Part shown: positions 1 through 13,210 of the stretch, piece by piece
How positions within the stretch are numbered: the stretch's first letter is position 1
Layout: the number at the start of each line of letters is the position of its first letter
From: Glossina fuscipes
Lineage: Eukaryota; Arthropoda; Insecta; Diptera; Glossinidae
Direction: 5' to 3'
Length of the DNA stretch: 64,000 nucleotides
NCBI RefSeq assembly: GCF_014805625.2
Contig: NW_023998569.1
Coordinates: 41,999-105,998, forward strand
Made by a program: the position numbers and the translations under genes
Notes under the pieces: generated by a model
What the model was told of the DNA's origin: nothing
The model's input: only the letters and a program-made list of their open reading frames with translations
The model's database searches: none

Positions 1-2994
1 ATTTAAAAAATAAACATATTTTTGTTTTGTGCTTTAGCGTTTTGGCGGTAAACTCACTTTTCGCTCTTTTTACCGCGAGCAATTTAGTTCACTAGGAAAT
101 GAAATATGTCTACGTTGAATGCAAATAATCCAAAAAAAAAAAAAAGCTCTTAATAATTTTGAATTTTTGAACAGACATTTTTCAATGCCAGCAAGCTTAG
201 GTCTGTCTGCCCTGGAAGTCCGAAAGCGACCTAGAAAGAAATAAAGTCTATCAACTATAAGATTTCGATTTGACTTTGTTGGCTGAGTTCAATTTTTAAT
301 CAACAGTTTTATGTGAACCTCTCCCTGTCACAGGCCCTATGAACTTTGTATTTTTTTGATTAGCATGGGGGATTTGAAATTATTTTAGTTATGCTCGAGA
401 AGAAATGTACGCCAAGAACGAAGCTAGCAGATGTTTGGACTGTGGATGTCCATCTTTCCGTCCATCAGAAAATGTCTTTTTTTCGTATTTCATATATAAC
501 GAAATTAAAAACTAATCCTAACCTTTCTATGCTGCTTGGATTACCCATGCAAACATTTGCTATAAACAACTTAATGTATTTGCTGAAAATAAATGTAAAA
601 TTTTGCCAGTGCAATATAACTGCTACGCAGCAGAGCAGAGCTTCGATTCATTTATTTATATAGAATCTAATTCGATAAAAATTCATTTTAATTTTCGTTG
701 ACTCTTTATAGCAATTATTATTTAATTTAATTGAAAGTTCGTTTAATTGAAATTTTTATTCAAAAGGTTTACGGGCTTCGTTTTAGACACCATTAATAAA
801 ATTCTTCCAAGTTTGGTTGGAAAAATTTGATTTATTATTAAGCGAGCTATGAAGTTCCCTTTCCTGCCCTTCTCATAACATTAGACCATTTAGTCTATGA
901 ACTTTTAGAAAAAACTTGACGGCAACATTGGCAACGATCTGAAGAGATTTCCTTCCATAACTGTCAAACTGTTACAAAGCGATTCCTCGAAACAATTGTA
1001 GTGAAGAGATTTTCGGATGCCTTTGTTTCATAACGAAAATCATTAGTCGTTAGTTGTTCGTTAGGCATGATTTCTTTCCAATGTTGGCACTAACACCCTC
1101 TTTTCTTTGTACCAATCGTCAAGTGCAACTTGAAGCTTGCGCTTAATTGATTGCAAAAAACAAAGACCTAACCTAGTTTCGTGGACTTTTTCTCTCTCTA
1201 TTGATTTAAGTTTGAGGTCTTCACTTTTATTCAATGCCATTATTGAGATCCCATATCTAAAGTCAGTTTATCGCGTCTTTTTGATCGTTTCCCTTGTTCG
1301 ATTATACAATTGCTTTAACTGCGGTTAAGGGAGAGTACATTGTATAATACGAAACCAGTAAATGTCAGTAAATGTCCGTATCGTCTTTAATCTCTACTTA
1401 TTAGTAAGGGGAATCGTTCAACCAATTTTCAATGATTTTGATGTTCCTTAGATGAGTAGTTTCGCCTAATATATCGACCAACTCTTACTTTCATATGTGC
1501 GTACAAATGCCATTGCGTAATGTTCTTTCTTCAAGCGCAGCGAGCATAAGCAAGCGACCCCGATAAATATTTATAATACTGCTTTTAATCGATATCTGCC
1601 CATTTATCCCATTTATCATTATTATTTTAAAAAATTTACTTTCCATTTTTTTTGCTCTTCTGGCCATGTTTGTTTTTGTATAACTCATTTTTCAGAGGAT
1701 ATGAGTGAAAAACGCACAAAAGAACCCTCAACTTCTACATATACAGACGCAACGCCATGTGGACGGATGGACGGACGTAAGGTCTGACGAGCAAGGCTTT
1801 GTGTGCATGCATTTTATTTTTTCACGAATACGTTTTTAAAGCATCTTAGCATCTTATCTGTGGAGTAATGAAATTCTTTTAGATTAAGCAAGGCAGGGCT
1901 CGGCTCGAAGGCAACAATGGAAAGCAAAGAAGGCAAAGCTACTGAAAGTGATTATCGTTGTGATTTTCAGTTAACTAATTAATTATACTTATTAATTATA
2001 ATAATTAAATGGTTAATTACAACTTTCTGTCGCTTTTCTCCTAACAATTACGTCTTTGCTAGTTTTGCTTTGCTCTTTTATGTTATGTTGGCAGACTCGT
2101 CTATAAATAGATATAAATAATTATCGATGTTAAGTTAAACATCATCCATCCTTGGATTCCCAATTTTTTTAATCACTTCTAGCCTTGCCACAGTATGCCG
2201 TATACACTGCCTGCATATATATTACATATGTGTAATCATGTAACTGTCGATATTTAAGATTTTCTTCTAAAGGTTGGTTGGTTGTTTGTTTAAATATCTT
2301 TTTGGCAAATTGATTTTTTTCTCCTTCTTCGTCTTCTTCTTTTTTATACTATTCTTCGACTACACTACACAAGGTGCAACTATGACAGAAATAATTTTAA
2401 TTTTAGCTTCTCATGGCCTGCTACTAACGTGTACGTATATACGTGTATTTGTAAATGAAGTATATGAGTTGATTTGTATTTGTGTTAGCAGCAACTGGCT
2501 GTTTGTCTAGTTGTTGTTTGTTATTGCAGTTTAGTTTGATTTTTGATTTTTTTTCACATCTCGCATTTGTATTTGCATTTGTAATCGTAAGTATTTAAAC
2601 AAGTGCAACATTAGATGTAATGCCAATAAACACATGTACATAAATACATATATATGTAAGCATATGTATGTGTGTATACTTGACAATACCAAAGCAGAAG
2701 CAAATAACTATATATACGTATATATAGACATAGTCAACACACAAAATAATCGCATTTAACCAAAAAAAAAAAAAAAAGAAAAAAAAGTTTGGATTGTATG
2801 TCATTGCATAATCAATGAATGGGAGAGAAAAAATTTCAATTCTTGTTTTTCTTTGTAATAGGGCCTCTGCTCCGATTTTTTTTCTAACTCCTTAGCATCG
2901 AAACATTTAAGCGCCCTCGCTCCCCCTTACTGACTATTGAGAATTTTCAATTTTCAACTTTAATTTAATATGTTTCTTATTGTTGGTGCTTGTA
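1..2994. other. Gene-free AT-rich DNA
   Basis: I see no coding sequence here. Open frames are short, AT-driven and lack plausible splice sites. A small GACGGA-type run near 1760-1780 (GGACGGATGGACGGACG) resembles the core of the dispersed repeat relics elsewhere in the window. Intron or intergenic DNA is the best description. Confidence 0.6.
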
Positions 2995-3105
2995 TTTTAT
3001 ATATATATATATATATTTTTTTTTTAATCATGTGATTAGAGTAAGAAGTTAGTAAGTTTTTTGAATTTGCCTCTCTTTGCTATAACGTTTTTTGGCGTTA
3101 TCGTT

Positions 3106-3131
3106 TCTCTCTCTCTCTCTCTCTCTCTCTT
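3106..3131. repeat. (CT)n microsatellite
   Basis: Thirteen or so uninterrupted CT units, lying in T-rich DNA. Confidence 0.95.
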
Positions 3132-3692
3132 GCTCTATCGAATATTAGTTAATTACTATTGAATTCAATTTGGAATTAAAATGATTTTCTAAAGAGTGTA
3201 ATAATGCGTCACATTTCTCATTTCATTTTTTTCTTTCAAACACAACACGCGACATTTCTTTCTTTCATTTTTTTTGAAAATAACAAGAACAAAAAACTAT
3301 TATTATTGTTAATGTACAAAAGACCAAAAAAAAAAAAAAAAAAAAAATTAAAAAAAAGAAAAGTAAATCACTTAAACTTTATTGGGATGCTTAGTGCTTC
3401 GCGATGATGATTATACTCCAGGAAAACAGCTGACAGTCAGAGTCTTCAATTATAGTTAGCAATGATGTACGTTTGTTTCTTGTTGTTTGGCAATTAATTT
3501 ATAATTAATTCAATTTAATTAAATTAATTAAATATTTTTGTAAATATTCCTCGTTCGATGTGGTGTGAGCAGCTGGCTTGATAAGTGCACAGAGGTGGGT
3601 GAGTGAAGCTCCCACACATTCATTTCTGTTTTCATTCTATGTTTTTTTTTTCTTATTTTTTTAATACTGTTTTCTTTAAATATTGCTTTTAA

Positions 3693-3697
<5 letters not shown>

Positions 3698-3735
<38 letters not shown>
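3698..3735. repeat. (TA)n microsatellite
   Basis: About 19 uninterrupted TA units, with further shorter TA runs up to about 3765. Confidence 0.95.
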
Positions 3736-3737
<2 letters not shown>

Positions 3738-3850
3738 CATATATTTATACATATATATATATATTATCTAAAGTATTGCAGAAAAGATTTAATGCTCGAG
3801 TTTTGCTGTTGCTGTTTCGTCGATGTATAACTTAACACTGATGGTCGCAA

Positions 3851-3860
3851 NNNNNNNNNN
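3851..3860. other. Assembly gap of 10 N
   Basis: Ten undetermined bases. The fixed round length suggests a scaffolding placeholder, so true distance across it is unknown. It lies about 50 bases from a CAG/TAG trinucleotide array, a usual cause of broken assembly. Confidence 0.95.
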
Positions 3861-3910
3861 GCAACAGCACTACTACCTATCATTAGGAATAACAAATACA
3901 ACATAAGTAT

Positions 3911-3932
3911 CAGCAGCAGCAACAGCAGCAGC

Positions 3933-3962
<30 letters not shown>
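3911..3962. repeat. (CAG)n/(TAG)n trinucleotide array
   Basis: CAG and CAA triplets pass directly into about ten TAG triplets. On the minus strand this reads as a poly-Leu frame, which is the only reason a long frame appears here. Confidence 0.95.
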
Positions 3963-3965
<3 letters not shown>

Positions 3966-5720
3966 TTGTCGGTATCTGAGCAGTAGTCAAACACAACAAA
4001 CGTCGTTTATTTCAAATCGTCTTTGCTTTCGCATCAAAGTCGCTTACACATAATAATGGTCGGGTTAGTCATCTGTTTCCTTGGTTTGTATTGTTTTAGT
4101 TGTTGTACTTATTATTGTTATTATTTTCATTATTATTGTTGTTGCTACTGCTGACTACTGCATTGTGTGTACTCTCTCTCTTTACAACTTAAACATTCCA
4201 ATTGTTGTTGCTATTATTATCATTATTATTATTGAATCGAGTTCTCTTGATTTTCATCCAACCACACTTGTAACGAAAAACTTTAACTTAACAATAATAA
4301 ATAAAAATTTTGTGAAACTTTTCTCTAAAAAGCAATAACGCGCACGCTTTGCTCTGCTATGTTAATTTTTCTCTTCTCCTCTTATCCACTGAACTTTTCA
4401 TAAAAGCTGCTAACAAAATTGTTCATCTCTGAAAGTTTGTGAAAAGTTGACACATGTGATATGATGAGATACTTATGCTGCTCGAGCTTGTGAACACATT
4501 GCAAAACTTTCTTTGCTTTCTGCTTTAGTTGCTTTTTCACTTTTTCGATTTATTTTGTTGTTGTTTTTTTTTCTTTTTTTCTCTTTTTTCCCTTCTTTCT
4601 TTCTTTCTTTTCTTCATTAGTACTTTATTTATTATGCTGCGAAGCAAACTAGACGCACTCTCTCTCCGTCTCGTTAAAAAGGCAAGAGTAGTTTCTTTTA
4701 AACTCTCTTTAATTTAGTTAGATATTATTAACGAAATTATAATTTGAATACTTTTTTGCAAACAACTTTGTTTTTCAAGCTATTAAACGCGTCCTCCAGT
4801 ATCCATTGCCTTAGCAAAACTAACGAAATATTTTGTTTAACAAATATTGCGACACAGTAGTAACGTTGGTTTTATTTTTCTTGTTTTCTTCAAAAAAAAT
4901 TGTTTTTTTTTCCCCTAAGATATACGAGATGTAAAGTCAAAAGCTTTTACTCTTCGTTGTTGTGTGAAGTTTGTATCTCTTTCGTTTTGCTTCCCTCTCT
5001 TCCATCGAGCTGTACTTGATGGAAAAGCTTACTCCAACTCTTATGTTTGAGTTACAAAAGAGTTACCACTCCTCAACTAACAAATGTTCGAATTTGGTAC
5101 GGTAAGAGAGAATTTCGCATAGCTTTCCCTTTCTCTGCTAAAACAGGAAGCATTTGGAAATTTTCCCAAAATTTGTTGTTTTTTTTCGTTTGTTTGTTAT
5201 ATGTGGCATATTGGCATGCGATAATTTTTCCATGTTATATGTGCGAACTTTTTTCCACGCCAGATTTAATAATAAAAGCTTTTCATTATAAACTTTTTTC
5301 CTTCTCTACCCACACACATATTGGTTTTATTTTTAAATTCTCACACTTTTCTCTACAGATAACGAAACAAAAGCATATATAGTTGTTGTGTTTCTACACT
5401 GATGTTCAAGGTGATTCGCAATAGTTGTAATAGAACAAAAAAAAAAAATTTTTTTTGCAAAATATACACTTGCATAAACACACGTACGCACACGCATCCA
5501 ATCAAACCATTCACACAACTCTTTGGCTTTCGGCTTTGTATGCCTTATTGTTTTTTAGCATACACACATTTCAACATTCATATCGGTTAATGCAAGCATT
5601 TTTCTTTTGCTTTTTTTTTTTCTTGTTTGCAAATATGCATAAGTGTCGTCTCTACGTCTCTCTTTCTCTTATTTCTGTGAAATTATCGATCAATTTTGAG
5701 GTTAAGGTCAGTTTATGAAT

Positions 5721-8700
5721 ATGTTTTTAAAATATTTTCTTGTGTAGTTTTATACAAGGAAACTACTATAAAAGTGCCTGCGTAGATGAATTAAACTCGT
5801 TTGGAGAGTTTTATGAAAAAAATGTAAAGAGAATTTTATTGATTTATTTTTGACTTACAGATGTTTTATTAATTACTCCAAACATTGAATCGAATTTAAG
5901 CTTTTCTAAATGGAGTATGTTTGTAATTATATTAGATTTAAGAGCACATATGTTATATTATGCGCATAAAAACGAACCCTTCAAGTGTGTTGTGTAAAAT
6001 ATAAAAAAGCGAATAAAATCTTTTATGATAGGATATGCAATAATTTCGAGTAGTTTTCGAAACTGACACGTACGACTTATGCATTAAGGCACTTTACTTT
6101 AATAAGTTTAAATTTATTCGTAAAATGCAGTGAACTTTAACTTTACATTGCTTTTGCTCACAGTCAAAAGGAAGAATTATGTTTGCTTCGTCATTAGTTT
6201 TGCAGCACTTGGATATATGTTTCGGAAATATAATAAACTTTGTATATATTCGTAGATAGGTAGACAGATTTGTTAGATCGATTTGTCCGGAAAATTCGAT
6301 TCGTATTATTTTACTGGCAAAAAATGCTTATGCTATGTATTATTCGCACAAGTCTTCAAGTGAATCAAAATTATTTCAACTAGGGACGCTGGTTATAATG
6401 TTGCAGTAAAAAGAATTTAGTCGTTTTCTGGTTCTATTCTCTTCCTTTCGCAAACGGGAAAACGAAGAATAGTAGAAATAGATATTCTGTACAAATATCT
6501 CTAATGTCCATAAGACCGCAACATAAATACAAATATTTTAAGTACATTTTTTATATCTCTTCACTCTCCGTTCATTAGATGACATCCGCACGACGACAAC
6601 GACTTGAAGTGTATGTTATCGTAGAGAGGAACTCCTTTTACAATTCCTTAAGCAGAAGTTATTTAAAGTTTAAAAAAGAGACAGAAGTAATAAAGCAGTC
6701 AAAGTGTAATGAAAGTAATGAGAGAAATCGAAGGCGATGCAATTAGGAAAATGTTGCTGCTTCAACTGTCAAAGGTGAACGTTGGCTGATTTTTTTTGTT
6801 TTGTCCTTAAATTGACGCGAAGTTTATATTCGGCAATACAGCGCCACCTGCCATTCAGCTAGACTAGAATAATGACTTTTTTGCGTCGAATATTTTCCAT
6901 GACAACTTTCTTGGCCCTTGTTTTATTTCATCACTTGTGTTCTTTAAAAGATATCAAGATTGAAAAACCCTTACATAAATGGATAAAACAAGGGTTCTCT
7001 ATAAACTAATCTAGTATGCTCAGAACTTCAAGCTCATATACGAAATACGCAAGTTAGTCTGCCAATTGAGGGCGTATCAAAATGGGCGTTAAGAAATGTT
7101 CCTTGCGCTATTGCTTTAAGTGACTCGAATGACGACAGCTTTTATGTATTAATTGGAGCTTGTCTTACAAACGGCGATCTCTATAGATCTGAAATCTATC
7201 TTTTCATCAACTGGAAAGGTGAATTTGATCGATAGAAGTAAGGACTGATGGAGGTAGGGTAGAAGGTGTCTTGGTATGTAAAAAATCGCCTCATATGCAC
7301 GTTATGCCCTTTTGTTGTTAGCTTGCAAAGTTTTATTACCTTCTGCCGGCAGGGTCACGCATCTATACTCCCCCTGTTTTGATGCGCAATTAATTCATAC
7401 ACTGAACCGAGCCAACTTTCTTATCTAAGGTCTTACAGGCGATATTGTAAAAATTGCATAATTTTCAACTAATTCGACTGACTGTTAAAAGAGTTTTGGA
7501 CTGAGATTTTCTTTCTTCTGACTCCGGATAGCTTTTGCGCCAGGTTTCCGCCGTACTGAGATCACCCAATAGCAATTGATCTGAGATTTTCAACTTATTT
7601 TTGCGATCTCGATAAGTCCGACAAAGGAAAGAATTGACGACCATGGCAGAATCGGCCCATCATCGGCAAAACACTTGTTGCATCTTCTGAAAGCAAAGAA
7701 TCAGAAGGCAAGTGCCAAGAGAGAAATGCCACTACTACTATGGCAGCTTTTCACCTTTAGACGATCAGTTTTTTGATTCGTTCTAAAATGAACGCTAGCT
7801 TTTCACTTAGTGAAGTTTGACAACAAAAATGACCTCGAATTCGAGATTGAAGATAGAGAAATAAGAACAAAAAGTAATAGAAAATAGCAAAGACTCCACT
7901 TATCATCGTGCAATCGCTTGTCGTATTACCCTTGATAGAATCGAGATAGAAACCTTCGGTCAACTGTTTAATTGATACAAATCAGCTAACAAGGGCATCT
8001 AAGGACAAGAGCATTAAGTTATATTCGACGATAAGGCAACTGTTCGTCCGATAATTCGTAGCCTTAAGGTTTTTTATATACAGCTAAGAATGTAGCTAAG
8101 AATAAATTTATTAATTATTTTTATTGTAAAATTATAAATAAAAAGATCCGGTAAAGAAACAAATGCTTGGAAAGATGTTAAAGAGATGCTTTTTTTCTGT
8201 TTTTTCTTTGAATGACATGAAAACCTCAAAAACAAAATCATTAGATTTCACATAAGTTATCAGCGAAGCTGTTAACGTGTTCTTCGCCTAACGTGTATGT
8301 AACTTAACGCTCTAAAAGCAAGGAAAAGTTTTCAGCATTCGTTACAAATATGCAGCAAGAAAAAACAAAATAAACAAAGCAAGTCTATTAAAAACAAGCA
8401 ATTAAATGAAGATAAAGAAAATCATTATTAAAAAATGAAGAAAACAAAAGCACAAGCTGAGCTCAGCAGAAATCTTTGTTAGCGGCTTTGAAAATTATTT
8501 AACTGAAACGAATTAAAACACACGATGTGTTAACTTTAAACTGCTTGCCACCGTTGTGCGAAAAAGCGCATCTATTTATTGCGCCGAATATTAAATAAAA
8601 TATTATCAAGTTTTGTGCACGAGTGTAGACGAATCTCGTGCATACTCTTCAAGTAAGGTAAGCAAGCGTGCAAAAAATGCCTAAAAGAAGGCTTTTCGAA

Positions 8701-8822
8701 ACCTTTTAAAAATGCTTGTCTCCACGCGTTTTTTAAGTTAAGTTTTATCTAGATTATGTCCGTCCATATATTCGTCCATTAAACATTCATAATATAATGC
8801 ATAGAAGGAAACACCAGGAATT
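5721..8822. other. Gene-free AT-rich DNA
   Basis: No supported gene, RNA or intact mobile element. Parts around 7000-8000 have more balanced base composition and may be very old transposon remnants, but I could not match them to a family. Confidence 0.5.
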
Positions 8823-9178
8823 GTGTATGTGTTCTTCGTCATCCCAATATCACTTTGCACGACACTTTGGTTGGAAACGTATCGAGCTTATGCTGCTGTC
8901 GCGCGCAAAAGTAAGCATTATGTACCTCAGAAAGTTCATGCATTTTTGTCCATCTTTATAGTGCTTTGGTCATATCCGTCCGTTCTTGTCATTGAAACGT
9001 GTCAAGCTCCTCCAGTTGTCACGGCCAGAAACAATCGTTACATACTTCAGAAGGTAAATATGTTTTTATCCATTTTAAAATCTCTTTGGTCACATTCGTC
9101 CTTCCGCCCATTCACTGAGACATACTAGGTTCTTGCTATTGTCACGCGCAAAATGACATACTTCAGGAAATGCATACA
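8823..9178. repeat. Degenerate ~120-bp tandem repeat, about 3 copies
   Basis: Three successive segments share the same order of motifs: CTTTGGTCAT(A)TTCGTCC-like, then GTCACGCGCAAAA-like, then ACATACTTCAGAA-like. The anchor TTGTC/CTGTC occurs at about 8896, 9016 and 9139, giving unit lengths near 120 and 123 bases. Because 120 is a multiple of three, a 101-codon frame stays open across two units; its protein is itself internally repeated, which argues that it is a by-product of the tandem duplication rather than a gene. Confidence 0.7.
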
Positions 9179-9996
9179 TTCTTGGTCATTTGAGATTGAT
9201 TTTGTTATGTTCCTCCCTCTGTGTGACCAATTCGCATATATTATATTGATATAGTAAGGATAACGCGTAGTTATGTTCCCTCCCAAATTTCAAACTTTTC
9301 CCCAACTTTTTTATTGCTTCGGAACAAACAAGAAATTGTTCTTAAGCGAAGTAAGAGAGACTTGTAATTAAATTCATTCGATGACTCGATCTAAATACGA
9401 AATACAGTTTGTAAGTTCACTGAGAAGAGCTAACTTTCGCTATTCCAAGAGTCGGAGCCTGCCTTTCTCTTCATGTCACCAATGAAGTGAGAGAATTACT
9501 ATGACTTCATTTTTAGGTGGTGGTTATGTATAACAATATGTACATACTTCTTCAAATAATGATATCGCGTGTTAGCAGATGTATTGCATATGAGTATGCA
9601 CATACATACAAACACACGCAAATTTTATTTTCTTTCCGCCATAAACTGTTTAAAATTGTGATTAATAATAATGCTATGATTTGTTCGAAAAATACGTACG
9701 TTTGAATGTGCGTGTGTGTATATATAGGCACGTGTATGTATAAATGTATGTATGTAGAAGCATCTGGTTGTTTTCTATTATTTTTGATTTTTCTATATTT
9801 AAAAATTTTTACCGAGAAATATGTGTATATTAACGTTTGCTTTATATACAAATGTTTTCAGTTTGAAAATATATTTTAAATAGCTGACAAAACAAAAAAG
9901 CAACAACAATTTTTTGGGGGGAAAAAAACAAACTCAAAACGAACAATATGGTGACATTAGTTTCCCGCTTGTAAGACGAATGTTGTTAAAAATGTT

Positions 9997-10026
9997 CCTC
10001 TCTCTTTCTCTCTCCCTCTCTCTTTC
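9997..10026. repeat. Imperfect (CT)n microsatellite
   Basis: CT units with occasional TTT and CCC interruptions. Confidence 0.9.
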
Positions 10027-10519
10027 ACCCTTTTCCTCCTTTGTTATCTCTCTTTATATTGTTGTCTGTCTGTCCGTTTCTATCTATCGCCTGAGGCTAT
10101 TTTTAGTGTGACCGTCAATTATCCTTTAGTTTATTTTGCGAAACAAAAGAAAAAAAATCGATACTAAACTGTTTGCCAATTTGCTTGTAATGTTGCGCCA
10201 AATGTGGCATTGTTATAAATACCAGAATACGTTGTTGTTGTTTTATTGAATGTTTCACGATTTCTCCTCTTCGTTCTGTTTCTTTTCTCGCCTTTCGAGC
10301 CAAAACGAAAATTCAATCGATAACAAGTTCGAAAATCAAAATCAATCAATTTGATGGATGGGCAGGTGCTTGCTTGGGTCAAGGAAAACGAAATTTAGAT
10401 TTATTTTGTTTGAGCGCAAGTGAAAGTGTATCCATATCCATATGACACCATGCACCATACCTATATGCACATATGTGTTCAATAACTTTTTCCTTTGTCT
10501 GCATAATACTCCTTCTCTT

Positions 10520-10524
<5 letters not shown>

Positions 10525-10553
<29 letters not shown>
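10525..10553. repeat. (CT)n microsatellite
   Basis: About 14 uninterrupted CT units after a CT-rich lead-in. Confidence 0.95.
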
Positions 10554-10555
<2 letters not shown>

Positions 10556-11329
10556 CGCTTGGTATATGATATGTCTCGAAGCTATGTTTAGCTTAAATCG
10601 TTCAAATAAATAGGGAAAGTTTGCATTTGCGAGTGCATCATAGGATTTCGCTGCGTTTTCCGATCGAACCTCCACGATAGTGTTCAATTGCCCATTGCTG
10701 AGCCCATATATGGTATAGATACTTATTAGGGAGTCAAACACCATTTGACCCGTCCCCCATAATCGAGTAAAGCCAGTATGCTATCCCACCTTACCAATTT
10801 TCACTTTTATTGTGAAATTCGAAAACATCAACGGCTGAGATCCATAAATCCATAAATCGTTGAGGGGAATGTGTTTAAATAGTCGCGAAAATAATTGCGC
10901 AAAATTAATTCCTTATCTAATATAGCTTTCTATTAATTGCAGCGACATTAAGGGACCAAACAGTAGACTTTTCCTCTTCAAAATTTCAGAAAATTTGTAC
11001 CGGACTTCATATCGATATCTACTGAAGATTTTAGAATATAGAATATAGAGGAAAAAGGTACAGTCGTGTAAGACCAACTTTTATATATCCCCATACTGCT
11101 GCGTTTAATGCAATTCTCCGCTAAATCTTTGTCATAAAGTAACGAAAACGTTTACTTTTCATGAGAACCCTTTTTATAACAAATTTCATCTCAAAATATT
11201 ACAAGTTAGGCTTTGTAGCAATAGAACAGCTTTCTATACGGAAGAGGGTTGATGAAGTGGTGGCAATCCATTGATTGTCAAAACGTTATTACTTATTATT
11301 AAAAATATATATAACATTTTTTCATGTGA

Positions 11330-11720
11330 AACCTTTTATTTTCAATATCAATTTAGACGGGATACGGTCGTAGAAATGGACCTGAGCATTTTCAGTCAAT
11401 TTGTTGCTTGATTCTAAACATGCCAATGAACAGAATTTCATTGAGATATTACGGAAATTCTCTTACATACAAAAGTAAACGGATAAAGTATTAGACGGAC
11501 AGACGGACGAACATGTTTAATTCGGTTAAAAAACTTATTTTGAACCTCTAAAATATCGGGTAACAACTCTTTTAAAGTAAGGCATTATGTGTGGAGTGGT
11601 GGAAAAAGCGCACTGATCCGAAGCATTTTCGAAAGGGTTTGTCCTTGGGTCAAAGCATATTAATGTATCAAATTTCATCAAAAATTGTAACCTATAGGTT
11701 GAACCGGTACAAGCTACAAA
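11330..11720 (+). repeat. Relic of dispersed repeat family (internal part)
   Basis: The stretch 11588-11712 contains GTGGTGGAAAAAGCGCACTG, a CAAAGCATATTAATGTATCA-like segment, AAATTTCATCAAAAATTG and AACCTATAGGTTGAACC in the same order as the relics near 54660-54790 and 58230-58360. A GACGGACAGACGGACGAACA segment lies at about 11490. The characteristic AATATACCC end is missing, so this is an internal fragment. Confidence 0.5.
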
Positions 11721-13186
11721 TATACTAAATGGCAGAAAGTATTTTTTTGTTGGTTTCGCTAAAACTCCATTAGCAGAGTGTCATAGATTTATCCGCTCCA
11801 TAAAAGCAGTTAATCTTCTCATCCAAAAAGAATACGAAAATAATTTTAACCACAGTTAATATAATAAAAATGTGTTGCAAAAGACACTTTTCCTTCTGCC
11901 AATCCAAGCGATTTTCTTACGTTTCCCTGTATAACTCAAGCATCATATTAGTCGTACTTGCATAAAATCCTCCTAAAGTCTGAGCAATTTTCATATACAT
12001 GTTTATTCATGCATAACTCGTTGATTGTGTTTGTTAAATTTTTGCAAATTTCTATCCTAGTGATTAACGCATATTTACGCAAGTATGTAACTCATACGCC
12101 ATGTTTGTGCAACATGTGCTTGCAACTTTGAGCCGAAATATTTTTCCCCTTATAACGAACGATAGCTAAGGGAATCAAGCGCAGATTAATTGTAACTACA
12201 GGCGAATAAAAGTTTCCTTTGATGCTGTATAACTAAAGCCCCTGCAATATATACAAGTTATACGTCGTGTTGGCCATCTTTATAGTTACAGTTAATTTTT
12301 ATCTGTAACTCTTAGACTAAATAGGTTCGCCCTAAACTGATAGATATATATATTTATATCGATGGCGATTCAAATTTGAACTGCAACCGCAAGAAAAATT
12401 TGTTGGTTCTTGCGTAGCTTACGTGTTATTGACGTCCCTACTGTAAGAGAGATCGTGGGATTGCACAAACGTTATGCCTATGCTTGATATTTTGTTAATT
12501 TTTTCCTCCTTGCCCCCGAGAAACCATTGTGCTCTTATGAAATGCATTATTGAGAAGCATGTATGATTGACTTGCTGCTTGAGTAGAACTACTGTTTTAT
12601 ATAATTGGATATAACGATCGATCAAGAAATATAAAATGAATGCATGAACAAATAATGCATAGTTTTTCATTTTTTTTTTTTTTAATTATTTCCTAAAATC
12701 AATTTTAATTAATTTTGATTTGTAAAAAAATTCTTTAATGTTTTCATTCATAAAAAAAAAAATATATATAGAAATAAAATACGGAAAATATGCAATTTTT
12801 TTTTCTTTTTTTTTCGTATAATTTGCACTGATTTTCAATTCAATATTAGAGTAGAAATAAAATTATTTTTAAAAACTAATTTTATTAATAAAGAAAAAAG
12901 TAAATATGCTAAGAAAGGATTCGTTAAAAGTATTTAACAACGTAATATAAACAAACCCAAAATATAACTCTTTAAACATTATTTTATAACTAAAAACTAA
13001 TGTACGCATAAAACTTAAAAGCAAGAAAACAAAAAATAAAAACAGACTTATGGTTAAAAAGAAGAGAAGGTTCAAATTAAATCAATTAACTCAAACTAAA
13101 CTCTATTAAAGAATATAAATAAGAAAGAATACAAAAAAAACATAAATAAATAAAGAAAAACTGATGACATTTGAGGACTTACTTAC
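11721..13186. other. Gene-free AT-rich DNA, A-rich toward 13140
   Basis: No coding sequence supported. The last 500 bases are very A-rich on the plus strand. They lie downstream of the minus-strand microexon and so would be intron for that gene. Confidence 0.5.
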
Positions 13187-13210
13187 CTTCGTCGCCCATT
13201 CCATCTGCAT
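13187..13210 (-). CDS. 24-nt microexon of an unidentified minus-strand gene
   Basis: On the minus strand, a long pyrimidine tract (repeated GTTTTTT blocks), an ATTAAT branch-point-like motif and TTTATAG lead into 24 bases that are followed at once by a near-ideal donor, GTAAGTAAGT. The exon is about 54% GC inside DNA of about 20% GC. At 24 bases it is a multiple of three, so including or skipping it keeps the reading frame. In the phase with two leading bases it encodes xADGMGDEx. The other phases give MQMEWATK or CRWNGRR. In-frame microexons of this size are typical of alternatively spliced neuronal or muscle genes. I cannot name the gene. Flanking exons must lie far away or outside the window. 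The splice signals are seen directly; coding function is inferred. Confidence 0.6.

Larger units (their letters stand above)
2995..5720. other. Gene-free, T-rich low-complexity stretch
   Basis: Runs of T on the plus strand, poly-A at 3326-3347 and several microsatellites dominate. Frames open here encode homopolymers (Leu, Phe, Ile) and are not credible genes. A good-looking plus-strand acceptor (a pyrimidine tract ending in CTCTACAG at about 5362) is followed by frames that close quickly, so no exon is called. Confidence 0.55.
9179..11329. other. Gene-free stretch with CT microsatellites
   Basis: Short frames only. Two CT arrays lie here (9997-10026 and 10525-10553). No exon with paired splice sites was found. 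Confidence 0.5.

Noticed and set aside
5363..5414. Exon after CTCTACAG at about 5362
   Set aside because: The acceptor is good, but all frames close within about 15 codons and the donor candidate GTGATT is weak.
8823..9128. 101-codon open frame
   Set aside because: It follows the 120-bp tandem repeat, which is divisible by three; the peptide is internally repeated and matches nothing.
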